Shown in pieces: positions 8,246-17,104 of a stretch of 64,000 nucleotides of DNA. The first letter of the stretch is position 1. Each line of letters begins with the position of its first letter. The notes beneath the pieces are model-generated. The model saw only the letters and a list, made by a program, of their open reading frames with translations, made no database searches and was not told where the DNA came from. Source of the DNA: CAIQIA01 sp945861105 (GTDB lineage: Bacteria; Cyanobacteriota; Cyanobacteriia; PCC-6307; Cyanobiaceae); assembly GCA_947488815.1 (NCBI GenBank), contig CANLCC010000008.1:1-64000 (forward strand). Reading direction: 5' to 3'. The position numbers and the translations under genes were made by a program.

Positions 8246-9004
8246 ATGGCGGTTGCCCCTGCAGCCCATCCCGGCAAGGAGACGATCCTCGTGGTCGACG
8301 ACGAGGCCAGCATCCGGCGCATCCTGGAAACCCGCCTGTCGATGATCGGCTATCAGGTGGTCACCGCCGCCGATGGCGAGGAGGCCCTGGAGCTGTTCCG
8401 CCGTCAGCCGGCGGATCTGGTGGTCCTCGACGTGATGATGCCCAAGCTCGACGGCTACGGCGTCTGCCAGGAGCTGCGCAAGGAATCGGATGTGCCCATC
8501 GTGATGCTCACGGCCTTGGGGGACGTGGCGGACCGCATCACCGGCCTCGAGCTGGGGGCCGACGACTACGTCGTCAAGCCCTTCAGCCCCAAGGAGCTCG
8601 AGGCCCGCATCCGCTGCGTGCTGCGCCGCGTCGAGAAGGAGCAGGGCAGCAGCGGCATCCCCAATTCCGGGGTGATCCAGGTGGGTCAGCTGCGGGTCGA
8701 CACCAACAAGCGCCAGGTGTTCCGCGCCGACGAGCGCATCCGGCTCACCGGCATGGAGTTCAGCCTGCTGGAACTGCTGGTCAGCCGCTCGGGGGAACCG
8801 TTCAGCCGCGGCGAGATCCTCAAGGACGTGTGGGGCTACACCCCCGAGCGCCACGTCGACACGCGGGTGGTCGATGTGCACATCTCGCGGCTGCGCTCGA
8901 AGCTTGAGGATGATCCGGCCAACCCCGAGCTGATCCTCACCGCCCGCGGGACGGGGTACCTTTTTCAGCGCATCATCGACGGATCCGGCGGCGACGCCGG
9001 CTGA
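8246..9004 (+). CDS. rpaB: OmpR-family response regulator RpaB (Ycf27)
   Basis: The protein has 252 residues. The receiver has ILVVDDEASIRRILETRL, the phospho-acceptor in VVLDVMMPKLDGYGVCQ, and DDYVVKPFSPKELEARI. The winged helix includes RLTGMEFSLLELL and DTRVVDVHISRLRSKLEDDP. This is the highly conserved RpaB/Ycf27 sequence. RpaB, with kinase NblS (Hik33), controls high-light and photosystem genes through HLR1 sites. A TACACC element (8217-8222) sits 23 nt before the ATG and may be the -10. plsX begins 5 nt downstream. Confidence 0.93.
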   Translation: MAVAPAAHPGKETILVVDDEASIRRILETRLSMIGYQVVTAADGEEALELFRRQPADLVVLDVMMPKLDGYGVCQELRKESDVPIVMLTALGDVADRITGLELGADDYVVKPFSPKELEARIRCVLRRVEKEQGSSGIPNSGVIQVGQLRVDTNKRQVFRADERIRLTGMEFSLLELLVSRSGEPFSRGEILKDVWGYTPERHVDTRVVDVHISRLRSKLEDDPANPELILTARGTGYLFQRIIDGSGGDAG

Positions 9005-9009
9005 TCCCC

Positions 9010-10260
9010 ATGGCCGAGCCCACCTCCCCTTCCGGCTGGCCCCGTCGTCCAAGGCCCGGCCGGGCCATGAAGCGCCTGGTGATCTGGTATCGCCGCACGG
9101 GGCCGGTGATCCGCCTGGTGGGCACCGCCGGCACAGCCCTCACCCCGATCAAGGCCCGCCTGGGCCTCACCCCCGAACCCGAACCGGGGGTCCTGCACGG
9201 ACCCCGGCTGACCGTGGCCGTGGACGGCATGGGCGGCGACCATGCCCCGGGGCCGATCCTCGAAGGTTGTCTTGATGCGGTCTCCCAGCTCCCCCTGCGG
9301 GTGCTGTTCCTGGCCGAGGAGGCCCCCCTGCGCGAGGCCGTGGCCGCGATGGGGCTGCAGGAACGGCTGGATCAGGCCCGGGGAGCGGGCCTGATCGAAC
9401 TGCTGCCGGCGGGCCCCTCGGTGGGGATGGACGACGAAGCCACCAGCGTGCGCCGCAGGCGCGACGCCAGCATCAACCTGGCGATGGACCGGGTGAAGAG
9501 TGGTGAAGCCCTGGCGGTGTACTCGGCCGGCAATTCCGGGGCGGTGATGGCCTCGGCGATCTTCCGCCTCGGACGGCTGCGGGGCATCGAGCGGCCCGCC
9601 ATCGGTGCTCTCTTCCCCACCAACGATCCCAACCGGCAGGTGCTGGTGCTGGATGTGGGCGCCAACACCGACTGCAAACCCTCCTTTCTTCACCAGTTCG
9701 CCCTGCTCGGCAACATCTACAGCCGTGATGTGCTGGGCGTCGCCCGCCCACGCATCGGTCTGCTCAACATCGGCGAGGAGGAATGCAAGGGCAACGATCT
9801 GGCCCTGCGCACCTTCCCGCTGCTGGCGGCCGAACCCCGTCTGCAGTTCGCCGGCAACTGTGAGGGCCGCGACGTGCTCTCGGGGGCATTCGATGTGGTG
9901 GTCTGCGACGGCTTCACCGGCAACGTGCTGCTCAAGTTCCTGGAATCCGTCGGCGGGGTGCTGCTGGAGGTGCTCAAGGCCGAACTGCCCCGGGGCCGGC
10001 GCGGCAAGGTGGGTTCGGCCTTCCTGAAGAACAATCTGCGGCGGATCAAGAAACGGCTTGACCACGCCGAGCACGGGGGGGCCCTGCTGCTGGGGGTGGA
10101 CGGCATCTGCGTGATCGGCCACGGCAGCAGCCGGGCCCGGTCGGTGGTGGGGGCCCTGCGGCTGGCCCACGCCGCCGCCAGCCGTGGAACCCTGGCCAGC
10201 CTGCATCAGCTCACGGGCGAAGCCGAAGCCGAAGCCGCCGTGGCGGCTGTGGTTGACTGA
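9010..10260 (+). CDS. plsX: Phosphate acyltransferase PlsX
   Basis: PlsX converts acyl-ACP to acyl-phosphate, the first step toward phosphatidic acid. The core starts at LTVAVDGMGGDHAPGPILEG (about residue 68). It contains VYSAGNSGAVMASAIF, LVLDVGANTDCKP and VVCDGFTGNVLLK, all typical. The 416-residue length includes a basic N-terminal extension of about 65 residues. An alternative ATG at 9067 (MKRLVIWYRR) would shorten it by 19 residues. It is the first gene of a lipid run plsX-fabH-fabD-plsC and probably follows rpaB on one transcript. Confidence 0.9.
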   Translation: MAEPTSPSGWPRRPRPGRAMKRLVIWYRRTGPVIRLVGTAGTALTPIKARLGLTPEPEPGVLHGPRLTVAVDGMGGDHAPGPILEGCLDAVSQLPLRVLFLAEEAPLREAVAAMGLQERLDQARGAGLIELLPAGPSVGMDDEATSVRRRRDASINLAMDRVKSGEALAVYSAGNSGAVMASAIFRLGRLRGIERPAIGALFPTNDPNRQVLVLDVGANTDCKPSFLHQFALLGNIYSRDVLGVARPRIGLLNIGEEECKGNDLALRTFPLLAAEPRLQFAGNCEGRDVLSGAFDVVVCDGFTGNVLLKFLESVGGVLLEVLKAELPRGRRGKVGSAFLKNNLRRIKKRLDHAEHGGALLLGVDGICVIGHGSSRARSVVGALRLAHAAASRGTLASLHQLTGEAEAEAAVAAVVD

Positions 10261-11302
10261 GCCCAGCCGTCCTGCGCCGTTGACGCTCGCAGCCTTCCCG
10301 GCGGGGGTCTCCCTGGTGGCCAGCGGTGCCGCGACACCGGCCTGCAGCGTCAGCAACGACCAGCTCAGCCTCTGGCTCGACACCAGCGACGACTGGATCC
10401 GCAGCCGCACCGGCATCGGCGCCCGCCGCATCGCCGGACCGGGGGAAAGCCTCACGGCCCTGGCGGCGGCGGCCGGGGGCCAGGCCCTGGAACGCGCGGG
10501 CTGGGATCCGACCACCGTCGACCTGGTGCTGCTGGCCACCTCGACCCCGGATGATCTGTTCGGCAGTGCCCCCGGGGTGCAGGCCCTGCTGGGGGCCACC
10601 GGCGCCGTGGCCTTCGACCTCACCGCCGCCTGCAGCGGTTTTCTGTTCGGCCTGGTCACCGCCAGCCAGTACCTGCGCTGCGGTGCGGCCCGGAGGGTGC
10701 TGCTGATCGGCGCTGACCAGCTGAGCCGCTGGCTCGACTGGCAGGACCGCAGCACCTGCGTGCTGTTCGGCGATGGGGCCGGGGCGCTCGCCCTCGAGGC
10801 CTGCCCCGCCGCCGACGACGGTCTGCTGGGCTTCCGGCTTGCCTCCGATGGCCGCCGCTCCGAATGCCTGCGGCTGCCCCAGCGGGACGGCCGCCAGCAG
10901 CTGCAACCGGGCATCAGCCCCCAGGAGGGGGGCTTCAGCCCCCTGCAGATGAACGGGCAGGAGGTGTACAAGTTCGCCGTCCGCGAGGTGCCGGCCGTGC
11001 TCAAGGCCCTGCTGGCCGACACCGGCACGGCGGCGGCCGAGGTCGACTGGCTGCTGCTGCACCAGGCGAACCAGCGCATCCTCGATGCGGTGGCTGAACG
11101 GCTGGGGCTGCCCCCTGACCGGGTGCTGAGCAACCTGGCCACCTACGGCAACACCTCTGCCGCCACCATCCCGCTGATGCTGCACGAAGCCGTCAGCGAC
11201 GGGCGGATCCGCCCCGGCCAGCTGATCGCCAGCAGCGGCTTCGGTGCCGGCCTCAGCTGGGGGGCCGCCCTGATGCGCTGGCGCGGCCCCGCCGCGGCGT
11301 AA
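10253..11302 (+). CDS. fabH: 3-oxoacyl-ACP synthase III
   Basis: FabH condenses acetyl-CoA with malonyl-ACP to start fatty-acid chains. The catalytic Cys is in FDLTAACSGFLFGLV, the His in LLLHQANQRILDAV and the Asn in ATYGNTSAATIP. The mature-like start is VSLVASGAATPACSVSNDQL, followed by DDWIRSRTGI. No ATG or GTG lies close to this point. The TTG at 10253 (8-nt overlap with plsX, 349 residues) is my choice, and the TTG at 10280 is the alternative. Family and active site are certain; the start is not. Confidence 0.88.
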   Translation: MTEPSRPAPLTLAAFPAGVSLVASGAATPACSVSNDQLSLWLDTSDDWIRSRTGIGARRIAGPGESLTALAAAAGGQALERAGWDPTTVDLVLLATSTPDDLFGSAPGVQALLGATGAVAFDLTAACSGFLFGLVTASQYLRCGAARRVLLIGADQLSRWLDWQDRSTCVLFGDGAGALALEACPAADDGLLGFRLASDGRRSECLRLPQRDGRQQLQPGISPQEGGFSPLQMNGQEVYKFAVREVPAVLKALLADTGTAAAEVDWLLLHQANQRILDAVAERLGLPPDRVLSNLATYGNTSAATIPLMLHEAVSDGRIRPGQLIASSGFGAGLSWGAALMRWRGPAAA

Positions 11303-11328
11303 CCTCCAGCCTCCTCGGCAGGGCAGAG

Positions 11329-12231
11329 ATGACGGTGGCGTGGGTCTTCCCCGGACAGGGGTCCCAGAAGGTGGGCATGGGAAGTGATCTGGCGGCCTCG
11401 ACGGCCGGCCGCGAACGCTTCGCCCTCGCCTCCGACCTGCTCGGCCGTGACCTGGCGGCGATCTGCAGCGGCACTGCCGAGGGAGAACTCACCGACCTCA
11501 ACGACACCCGCAATACCCAGCCGGCCCTGTTCGTGGTCGAAAGTCTGCTGGCCGACGGCCTGCTGGCCCAGGGCCGCCGACCGGACCTGCTGGCCGGCCA
11601 CAGCCTCGGCGAACTGGTGGCCCTCTATGCCGGCGGCGTGATCGACGCCGCCACCGGCCTGGCCCTGGTGATCGAGCGCAGCACGCTGATGGCGGCCGCC
11701 GGGGGCGGCGCCATGACGGCGGTGATGGGCTTTGACCGCAGCGAACTGGAGGCCCTTGTGGCCGCCAGCGAGGGGGTGGTGGTGGCCAATGACAACAGCG
11801 AGGCCCAGGTGGTGCTGTCGGGCCGGCCCGAGGCGGTGGCGGCGGTGAGTGGTCAGCTGCGCTGCAAGCGGGCCGTGCCACTGGCGGTGAGCGGTGCCTT
11901 CCATTCGCCGTTCATGGCCGAGGCCGCGGCCCGCTTCGGCGAGCGGCTGGAGTCGATCACATTCGCCGACAGCCTCGCGCCGGTGCTGAGCAACACCGAC
12001 CCCACCCCCAGCGGCGACGGCAGCATCCTCAAGGCACGGCTGCAGCGCCAGATGACCACCGGGGTGCGCTGGCGCGAAACGATGGTCGCCCTCGGCGAAG
12101 CGGGCTGCACAACGGTGGTGGAGGTCGGTCCCGGAACGGTGCTGAGCGGCCTGGTGCGCCGCAGCCTCGACGGCATCACCACCGCCCAGGTGGCCAGCCT
12201 GGAGGACCTGGGCCTGGACCCGACGGCATGA
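11329..12231 (+). CDS. fabD: Malonyl-CoA:ACP transacylase
   Basis: The 300-residue enzyme loads malonyl groups onto ACP. The active-site serine is in LLAGHSLGELVALYAGGV, the start is WVFPGQGSQKVGMG, and the catalytic His is in VSGAFHSPFMA. Gln and Arg contacts are in the usual places. TAACCT (11300-11305), overlapping the fabH stop, could be a local -10 element 23 nt upstream of the ATG. Its stop overlaps the plsC start (ATGA). Confidence 0.95.
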   Translation: MTVAWVFPGQGSQKVGMGSDLAASTAGRERFALASDLLGRDLAAICSGTAEGELTDLNDTRNTQPALFVVESLLADGLLAQGRRPDLLAGHSLGELVALYAGGVIDAATGLALVIERSTLMAAAGGGAMTAVMGFDRSELEALVAASEGVVVANDNSEAQVVLSGRPEAVAAVSGQLRCKRAVPLAVSGAFHSPFMAEAAARFGERLESITFADSLAPVLSNTDPTPSGDGSILKARLQRQMTTGVRWRETMVALGEAGCTTVVEVGPGTVLSGLVRRSLDGITTAQVASLEDLGLDPTA

Positions 12232-12896
12232 GCGCCGGCGCCCTGGTGCCGGTGGGACCGCCGAGCACCCTGTACCGACTGGTGGATGGTCTGCTGGTGG
12301 CGCCCGTCTTCCACGGGCTGCTGCGGGGCCGCTTCGCGGGCCGCGACCTCATCCCGCCGACGGGCCCGCTGGTGGTGGTGGCGAACCATGGCTCCCATCT
12401 CGATCCACCCCTGCTCGCCCACGCCCTGATGCCGAGGCCCCTCAGCTTCATGGCCAAGGCCGAGCTGTTCCGGGTGCCGCTGCTGGCGCCACTGATCCGT
12501 GCCCTGGGCGCCTACCCGGTGCAGCGGGGCCATGGCGACCGCCACGCCCTCGACACGGCCCTTGACCTGTTGCATCGGGGTGGGGCGACGGTGGTCTTTC
12601 TCGACGGCACCCGCCAGGTCAGCGGACGGGTGGAGCGGCCACAGCTGGGGGCGGCGCTGCTGGCGGCCGGCAGCGGCGCCGCCCTGCTGCCGGTGGCTCT
12701 GGTGAACACCCATCGGGTGCTGGGGACCCAGCAGCGGCGCCCGCGGCTGCTGCCGGTGGAAGTGCGCATCGGCGCGCCCCTGCCGCCGCCCCCCACGGAC
12801 CGCCGCGCCGACCTGCTGGCCAGCACACGGGCCTGCCAGGCCGCCATCAATGGCCTGCTCGACGGCGCAGCTCCGCCCGCAGGTCCCGCCCGCTGA
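12228..12896 (+). CDS. plsC: 1-acyl-sn-glycerol-3-phosphate acyltransferase
   Basis: The 222-residue PlsC-family acyltransferase makes phosphatidic acid. The NHxxxxD motif is VVVANHGSHLDPPLLA, with FMAKAELFRVPLLAPLIRALGAYPV and the glycine/Glu-type motif region VVFLDGTRQVSG. In that last region the usual EGTRS-like motif reads DGTRQ. The C-terminus overlaps the end of the opposite-strand gene by 50 nt. It completes the plsX-fabH-fabD-plsC lipid set. Confidence 0.9.
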   Translation: MSAGALVPVGPPSTLYRLVDGLLVAPVFHGLLRGRFAGRDLIPPTGPLVVVANHGSHLDPPLLAHALMPRPLSFMAKAELFRVPLLAPLIRALGAYPVQRGHGDRHALDTALDLLHRGGATVVFLDGTRQVSGRVERPQLGAALLAAGSGAALLPVALVNTHRVLGTQQRRPRLLPVEVRIGAPLPPPPTDRRADLLASTRACQAAINGLLDGAAPPAGPAR

Positions 12897-13413
12897 GCAC
12901 CCAGACGGCGGCCCGCAGGCCATCGCCCCACACCTTGCGCCGGCCCTCGGGCAGGCACCACGGCTCACAGGGCACCGCCATCGGCGTGAGCCGGATGCCT
13001 CGGCTGCCCGCCACGATCCGCCCCACCAGCAGCGCCCGGTCCATGTGGTCGGTGCTGGTCACCAGCAGCACATGGCGGATGCCCCGCTGCTGCAGACCAT
13101 CGACAACGGTGGTGAAGTTCTCGAGGGTGTCCCGGGCGCGGTAATCAAGGCGCAGCCGTTCCGGCCGCACCCCATGGTGTTCGAACAACCAGTGGGCGTA
13201 CTCGGGGTTGCTGCCGCCACTCACCAGCACCGGCAGGTGGCTGTAGGCCGCCAGCCCCGCCCCCACCTGCTCCCGTCGCAGATCACCGCCGAGCACCAGG
13301 ATCTGCTGGGGGGGACCGGGGGGATCCTGCAGACGCCGCACGCCGACGGCCGCAGCCAGCACCAGGCCAACGACGAGACCGAAGCGCAGCAGGCGGCAGA
13401 GCAGGCGGATCAC
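12847..13413 (-). CDS. YdcF-like (DUF218) membrane-anchored protein
   Basis: The protein has 188 residues. An N-terminal transmembrane helix (FGLVVGLVLAAAVGV) is followed by a DUF218/YdcF-type domain with ILVLGGDLRRE, LVSGGSNPEY, DYRARDTLENF and LLVTSTDHMDRA. DUF218 proteins include ElyC/SanA-like envelope proteins; the catalytic role is unknown. The start is GTG at 13413, overlapping the tsaB stop by 4 nt (GTGA). The 3' end overlaps convergent plsC by 50 nt. Confidence 0.8.
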   Translation of the reverse strand: MIRLLCRLLRFGLVVGLVLAAAVGVRRLQDPPGPPQQILVLGGDLRREQVGAGLAAYSHLPVLVSGGSNPEYAHWLFEHHGVRPERLRLDYRARDTLENFTTVVDGLQQRGIRHVLLVTSTDHMDRALLVGRIVAGSRGIRLTPMAVPCEPWCLPEGRRKVWGDGLRAAVWVLSGRDLRAELRRRAGH

Positions 13414-14003
13414 GGCAGCGGCACCGGGGCTGTGGGGTAGAGGGGCAACACCCGCCGCCAGTTGCCGTCAGCGGCGCTGGCCTCGGCCTCCAGACCCAGC
13501 TCCAGCAGGCCGAGGGCGTCCGCCGCCGCCGCCGGGTCCACCTCCCAGAAGGGGCCTGGGCATGGGCCCGACTCGAGCCGGGGGGGAGCGAGCTCCACCA
13601 GGCGGCCGGCCTCGATGGCGTAGCGGCCGACCACGGTTCCCCGACGGGGCAGGGTCTGGCCGATCCAGACCGGACCGCCAGCCTCCAGTTCGCGGCGGCG
13701 GCGGCGGGCCACCAGCAGGAAGCTGCCGACCCCATGCAGGCGGCAGCCGACCTGCTGGGCGATGGTGCGGGCCATGACCACCCCCAGGCGGGTGGCCGTG
13801 AAGCTGCCGGGTCCCAGGGCCACGGCCATCCAGGTCAGCTCGGGCCAGCGGCGGGGCGGAAGCAGGCCGGCCACGGCACCCGGCAGGGCATTCGCCAGGG
13901 CACGGCCCACGGGCAGCTCGACCCAGCGACGGTCATCCCCGTCGAGCAGCGCCAGGCCGAGGTCACTGCCCGAGGTGTGCAGGGCAAGGGCCAGGGGGGT
14001 CAT
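13410..14003 (-). CDS. tsaB: tRNA threonylcarbamoyladenosine biosynthesis protein TsaB
   Basis: The 197-residue protein starts MTPLALALHTSGSDLGLALL and contains WMAVALGPGSFTATRLGVVM, the TsaB signature region. TsaB forms a complex with TsaD and TsaE that makes t6A on ANN-decoding tRNAs. I chose the ATG at 14003 because the frame upstream carries no family similarity. It follows ycf34 by 7 nt and overlaps the ydcF-like gene, so the three minus-strand genes probably form one operon. Confidence 0.88.
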   Translation of the reverse strand: MTPLALALHTSGSDLGLALLDGDDRRWVELPVGRALANALPGAVAGLLPPRRWPELTWMAVALGPGSFTATRLGVVMARTIAQQVGCRLHGVGSFLLVARRRRRELEAGGPVWIGQTLPRRGTVVGRYAIEAGRLVELAPPRLESGPCPGPFWEVDPAAAADALGLLELGLEAEASAADGNWRRVLPLYPTAPVPLP

Positions 14004-14010
14004 GGCGGCG

Positions 14011-14259
14011 TCAACGGGGCAGGGGGGCCGTGGGGCAGAGGCGACGCCAGCGGCCGGGGTCGGCCCGGAAGCTGCCGCAGGCCCGCACGTCCCACTCCGC
14101 GCCCCAGCCCTCCCCCACCGGCACGAGGCTGACGTGAATGCGCGGCTCCTGGGGGTCGAAGGACGGCGTCGTCGTGAGGTGGGGCTGGCCGTGGCGGGCT
14201 TCGACGGCGTGATAGGCCCGACAGCGGTCAATCCAGTGGCAGTCGACGCAGATGCACAC
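14011..14259 (-). CDS. ycf34: Ycf34 iron-sulfur protein
   Basis: The 82-residue protein starts at GTG 14259 and reads MCICVDCHWIDRCRAYHAVE, with later HLTTTPSFDPQEPRI and WDVRACGSF. The Cys pattern (CxCxxC with a further Cys in DRC) is typical of Ycf34, shown in Synechocystis to bind an Fe-S cluster and affect photosynthetic electron flow. No ATG is available near the start. It is upstream of tsaB. Confidence 0.9.
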   Translation of the reverse strand: MCICVDCHWIDRCRAYHAVEARHGQPHLTTTPSFDPQEPRIHVSLVPVGEGWGAEWDVRACGSFRADPGRWRRLCPTAPLPR

Positions 14260-14377
14260 GCTTGCCGTCGGCGGGGGTCCGTGGCGATTCTGAAGGCCGT
14301 CGCCGTCCCCTGCCGTCAACCGTTCCGCCCCGCCCCCCCCCCGGCCCCCCCTGGACCCGGGGATCGCCGGCGAGCAG

Positions 14378-15547
14378 GTGCGCCAGACCGTCGCGGCCCG
14401 GGGCTGGCCGCTGCCCCCCGAGGCCCTGCCCCCGAACACAGCCCTCGTGGGCGGCGCCGTGCGCGATGCCCTGCTGGGGCGGCTCGGCCCCACCCCTGAC
14501 CTCGATCTGGTGGTACCGGGCGGAGCCATTGCCCTCAGCCGCCGGTTGGCCAGCACCCACGGTGGCCATGCCGTTGTGCTCGATGCCGACCGGGACATGG
14601 CCCGGCTGGTGCGGGGCCCCTGGACCATCGACTTTGCCGCCCGCTGCGGGCCGGATCTGCGCAGCGATCTGCGCCGGCGCGACTACCGGATCAACGCCAT
14701 GGCCGTGCCCCTGGCCGCCGGGGCCCCCCTGGAGGATCCCTGCGGCGGCCTGGTGGACCTGTGCGAAGGACGCCTGGGGGCCGTCGGCGAGACCAACCTG
14801 CTGGAGGATCCGCTGCGGCTGCTGCGGGGGCCGCGGCTGATGGCCGAACTGGGCCTGCCCCTCGAGCCCTCGACGGTGGCGCTGCTGCGACGGCATGCCG
14901 GGGCCCTGACGGGCGCTGCACCGGAACGGGTGCTGGCCGAACTGGAGAAACTCGCCGCCGCCGAGGGGGCCGACCCGGCCCTGGAGCTGGCCATTGCCCT
15001 GGGGTTGCTGCAGCCCTGGCTCGACCCCCTCGAATCGACCGACACCGCAGGCCCCCTGGCCCAACGGGCCCAGGACCTGGGGCTAGGGACCGCGGAACGA
15101 GCCCTGGCCCTGCCCCTGGCCCGCCTGGCCGGCTGTTTCGGGTCCCAGTCCCTGGTCCGGTTGCGGGCCAGCCGTCGATTGCAGCAGCGGGTGGGCCGTC
15201 TGCGGCACTGGGCCCGGGCGCTGGTCGACCACCCGCCGCTGGCGGAGCAGGAGCAGCTGCAGCTCTGCCGCGACCTGGAGAGCGACCTGCCGGCCCTGGT
15301 GCTGCTGCGCCCCGAGGCCACCGCGGGCTGGCTGCCGCGCTGGCGTCGGCCAGAGGATCCGTTGTTTCACCCCCGGGCCGCCCTCGACGGCCGCCTGCTG
15401 CAACAGCAGCTGGGCCTGGCCCCTGGCCCGGTACTCGGACGGCTCCTGGAGGCCCTGGCCCTGGAACGGGCCTTCGGACGCCCTGCAGACCTGACGGCAG
15501 CCCGCCGTTGGTGCGATGCCACAGGGGTGCAGCGGTCGGGCGGTTAA
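14378..15547 (+). CDS. CCA tRNA nucleotidyltransferase / poly(A) polymerase family protein
   Basis: The 389-residue class II nucleotidyltransferase has ALVGGAVRDALLGR and the DxD metal site in TPDLDLVVPGG. Further motifs are RRDYRINAMAVPL and the RNA-binding start EDPLRLLRGPRLMAELGL. Such enzymes add CCA to tRNA 3' ends. Some cyanobacteria split C- and A-adding activities between two proteins, so the specificity is open. The tRNA gene in this window lacks encoded CCA. The start is GTG at 14378; the frame upstream is open but shows nothing recognisable. Confidence 0.87.
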   Translation: MRQTVAARGWPLPPEALPPNTALVGGAVRDALLGRLGPTPDLDLVVPGGAIALSRRLASTHGGHAVVLDADRDMARLVRGPWTIDFAARCGPDLRSDLRRRDYRINAMAVPLAAGAPLEDPCGGLVDLCEGRLGAVGETNLLEDPLRLLRGPRLMAELGLPLEPSTVALLRRHAGALTGAAPERVLAELEKLAAAEGADPALELAIALGLLQPWLDPLESTDTAGPLAQRAQDLGLGTAERALALPLARLAGCFGSQSLVRLRASRRLQQRVGRLRHWARALVDHPPLAEQEQLQLCRDLESDLPALVLLRPEATAGWLPRWRRPEDPLFHPRAALDGRLLQQQLGLAPGPVLGRLLEALALERAFGRPADLTAARRWCDATGVQRSGG

Positions 15548-15585
15548 TGCAGAAAACGGTGATCCGCCGTGGTTAACTGCTACTG

Positions 15586-15605
15586 CTCCAGCTGTAGTCC
15601 TGGAG
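15586..15605 (+). promoter_or_regulatory. Inverted repeat upstream of the RNA-binding protein gene
   Basis: CTCCAG and CTGGAG form 6-nt arms around an 8-nt loop, 56 nt before the start codon of the RRM protein. In other cyanobacteria, cold-induced rbp genes have structured leaders. Whether this is transcribed is not known. Confidence 0.3.
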
Positions 15606-15660
15606 ACTGTTCACCATCGCCCCAGGGCCATCCCTCCGGCGACCGCCTGAGTTTCTTTCC

Positions 15661-16116
15661 ATGAGCAACCGCCTCTACGTCGGCAACCTTCCTCCGTCAT
15701 TCGACCAGAAGGAGCTTGAAGGCCTGTTCGCCGCCGTCGGAGCCGGTGTGCGTTTCAAGGCCGTGCTTGACCGGGAGACCGGCGCCTGTCGCGGTTTCGG
15801 CTTCGTCAACCTCGACGATCCGGCCCTGGCCGATGCCGTGATCGAACAGTTCAACGGCCGCGACTTCGGAGGTCAGTCCCTGCGGGTCGAGGTGTCCGAG
15901 CGCCGTGAGGGCCGCGACGGCGGTGGCCGCGGCGAACGAGGTGACCGGGGTGACCGTCGTGCACCGTCCGGAGGTGGCAACCCCTCGGCCGCCCGCCGCC
16001 CGGTTGACAAGGTCGTCCACAGTGACGCCCCCAGCACCGAGGCCCCCGATCCCCGCTGGGCCAATGAACTGTCCAAACTGAAGTCGCTCCTGGCCAACCA
16101 GACCTCCACGGTCTGA
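15661..16116 (+). CDS. RRM-type RNA-binding protein
   Basis: The 151-residue protein has one RNA recognition motif (about 4-82) with RNP2 RLYVGNL and RNP1 RGFGFVNL. A Gly/Arg-rich linker (REGRDGGGRGERGDRGDRR) and a short tail DPRWANELSKLKSLLAN follow. Cyanobacterial Rbp proteins bind single-stranded RNA, several are cold-induced, and they help localise photosystem mRNAs. The conserved tail is typical of picocyanobacterial versions. Confidence 0.9.
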   Translation: MSNRLYVGNLPPSFDQKELEGLFAAVGAGVRFKAVLDRETGACRGFGFVNLDDPALADAVIEQFNGRDFGGQSLRVEVSERREGRDGGGRGERGDRGDRRAPSGGGNPSAARRPVDKVVHSDAPSTEAPDPRWANELSKLKSLLANQTSTV

Positions 16117-16220
16117 CCCCTCCCCTGACGTCATCTGCCCAGCTGCCACCGACCGTCTGCCGCGACTGGTCCGGAGCCATACCCTTTGGCGCGGCCGGGT
16201 CCCTGCCGGTCTGTCATCGG

Positions 16221-17102
16221 ATGTTGCCTGGCCCTGCGGGGACCGCATCTCCGGTGGTGCTGGTGCACGGCTTCGGGGCCTCCAGTGGCCACTGGCGTGC
16301 GGTGATGGCGCCCCTGGCCCAGGACCGACCGGTCTGGGCCCCGGATCTGCTGGGCTTCGGCGCCAGCGCCATGCCCCCCTCCCGGCTGGACGGTGAACCG
16401 CCGGCTCCGGGAGCCGTTCGTTATGGCTTTGACCTGTGGGCCCGTCAGCTGGCTGATTTCGTGCTGGACCAGGTGGCTCCGGACGGGACACCGGTGCAGC
16501 TGGTGGGAAATTCGGTGGGTGCCCTGGCGGTGCTGCGGGCAGCGGAGCTGCTGCTGCAGGCCGGTCGACCACCGGTGCAGCTGATCCTCATCGACTGCGC
16601 CCAGCGGCGCCTCGACGACAAACGCCTCGGGGAGCAACCGCCCCTGGCCCGCCTCGGACGCCCGCTGCTGAAGCAGCTGGTGCGGCGACGGGCCGTGATC
16701 CAGCCCCTGTTGCGGCTGCTGGCCAGGCCGGCAGCCGTGCGTCAGGCCCTCGCCCAGGCCTACCCCAGCGGCAGCCATTGCGACGACGAGCTGCTGGAAC
16801 TGCTGCTGGCCCCCAGCCGACGGGAGGAAGCCAGCGAAAGCTTCCGGGGCTTTGTCAACCTCTTCAATGAGGAGCTGGCCCCTTCGCTGCTGGCCCGGTT
16901 GCCCGTGCCGGTGCGGCTGCTCTGGGGCGAAGCCGACCCCTGGGAACCGGTGGCCGAAGCCCACGACTGGGCCCGCAGCTTTGCCTGCATCCGCGAACTG
17001 GTGGTGCTGCCGGGGCTGGGGCACTGCCCCTTCGATGAAGATCCCGACACGGTGGTGCCGATCCTGCGGCGCTGGCTGGCGGAACCGCCGCCGACGGACT
17101 GA
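16221..17102 (+). CDS. Alpha/beta hydrolase
   Basis: The 293-residue hydrolase has oxyanion motif VVLVHGFGASSGHW, nucleophile Ser in LVGNSVGALAVLRAAE, acid residue region LLWGEADPWEPV and catalytic His in LPGLGHCPFDEDP. The substrate is unknown. In the same frame upstream of the ATG the codons read CRDWSGAIPFGAAG. This looks like the WxxxxIxF strand of related proteins, but no ATG, GTG or TTG precedes it. TACCCT (16180-16185) could be a -10 box 35 nt before this ATG. It is convergent with crtB, with 2 nt between them. Confidence 0.82.
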   Translation: MLPGPAGTASPVVLVHGFGASSGHWRAVMAPLAQDRPVWAPDLLGFGASAMPPSRLDGEPPAPGAVRYGFDLWARQLADFVLDQVAPDGTPVQLVGNSVGALAVLRAAELLLQAGRPPVQLILIDCAQRRLDDKRLGEQPPLARLGRPLLKQLVRRRAVIQPLLRLLARPAAVRQALAQAYPSGSHCDDELLELLLAPSRREEASESFRGFVNLFNEELAPSLLARLPVPVRLLWGEADPWEPVAEAHDWARSFACIRELVVLPGLGHCPFDEDPDTVVPILRRWLAEPPPTD

Positions 17103-17104
17103 CC

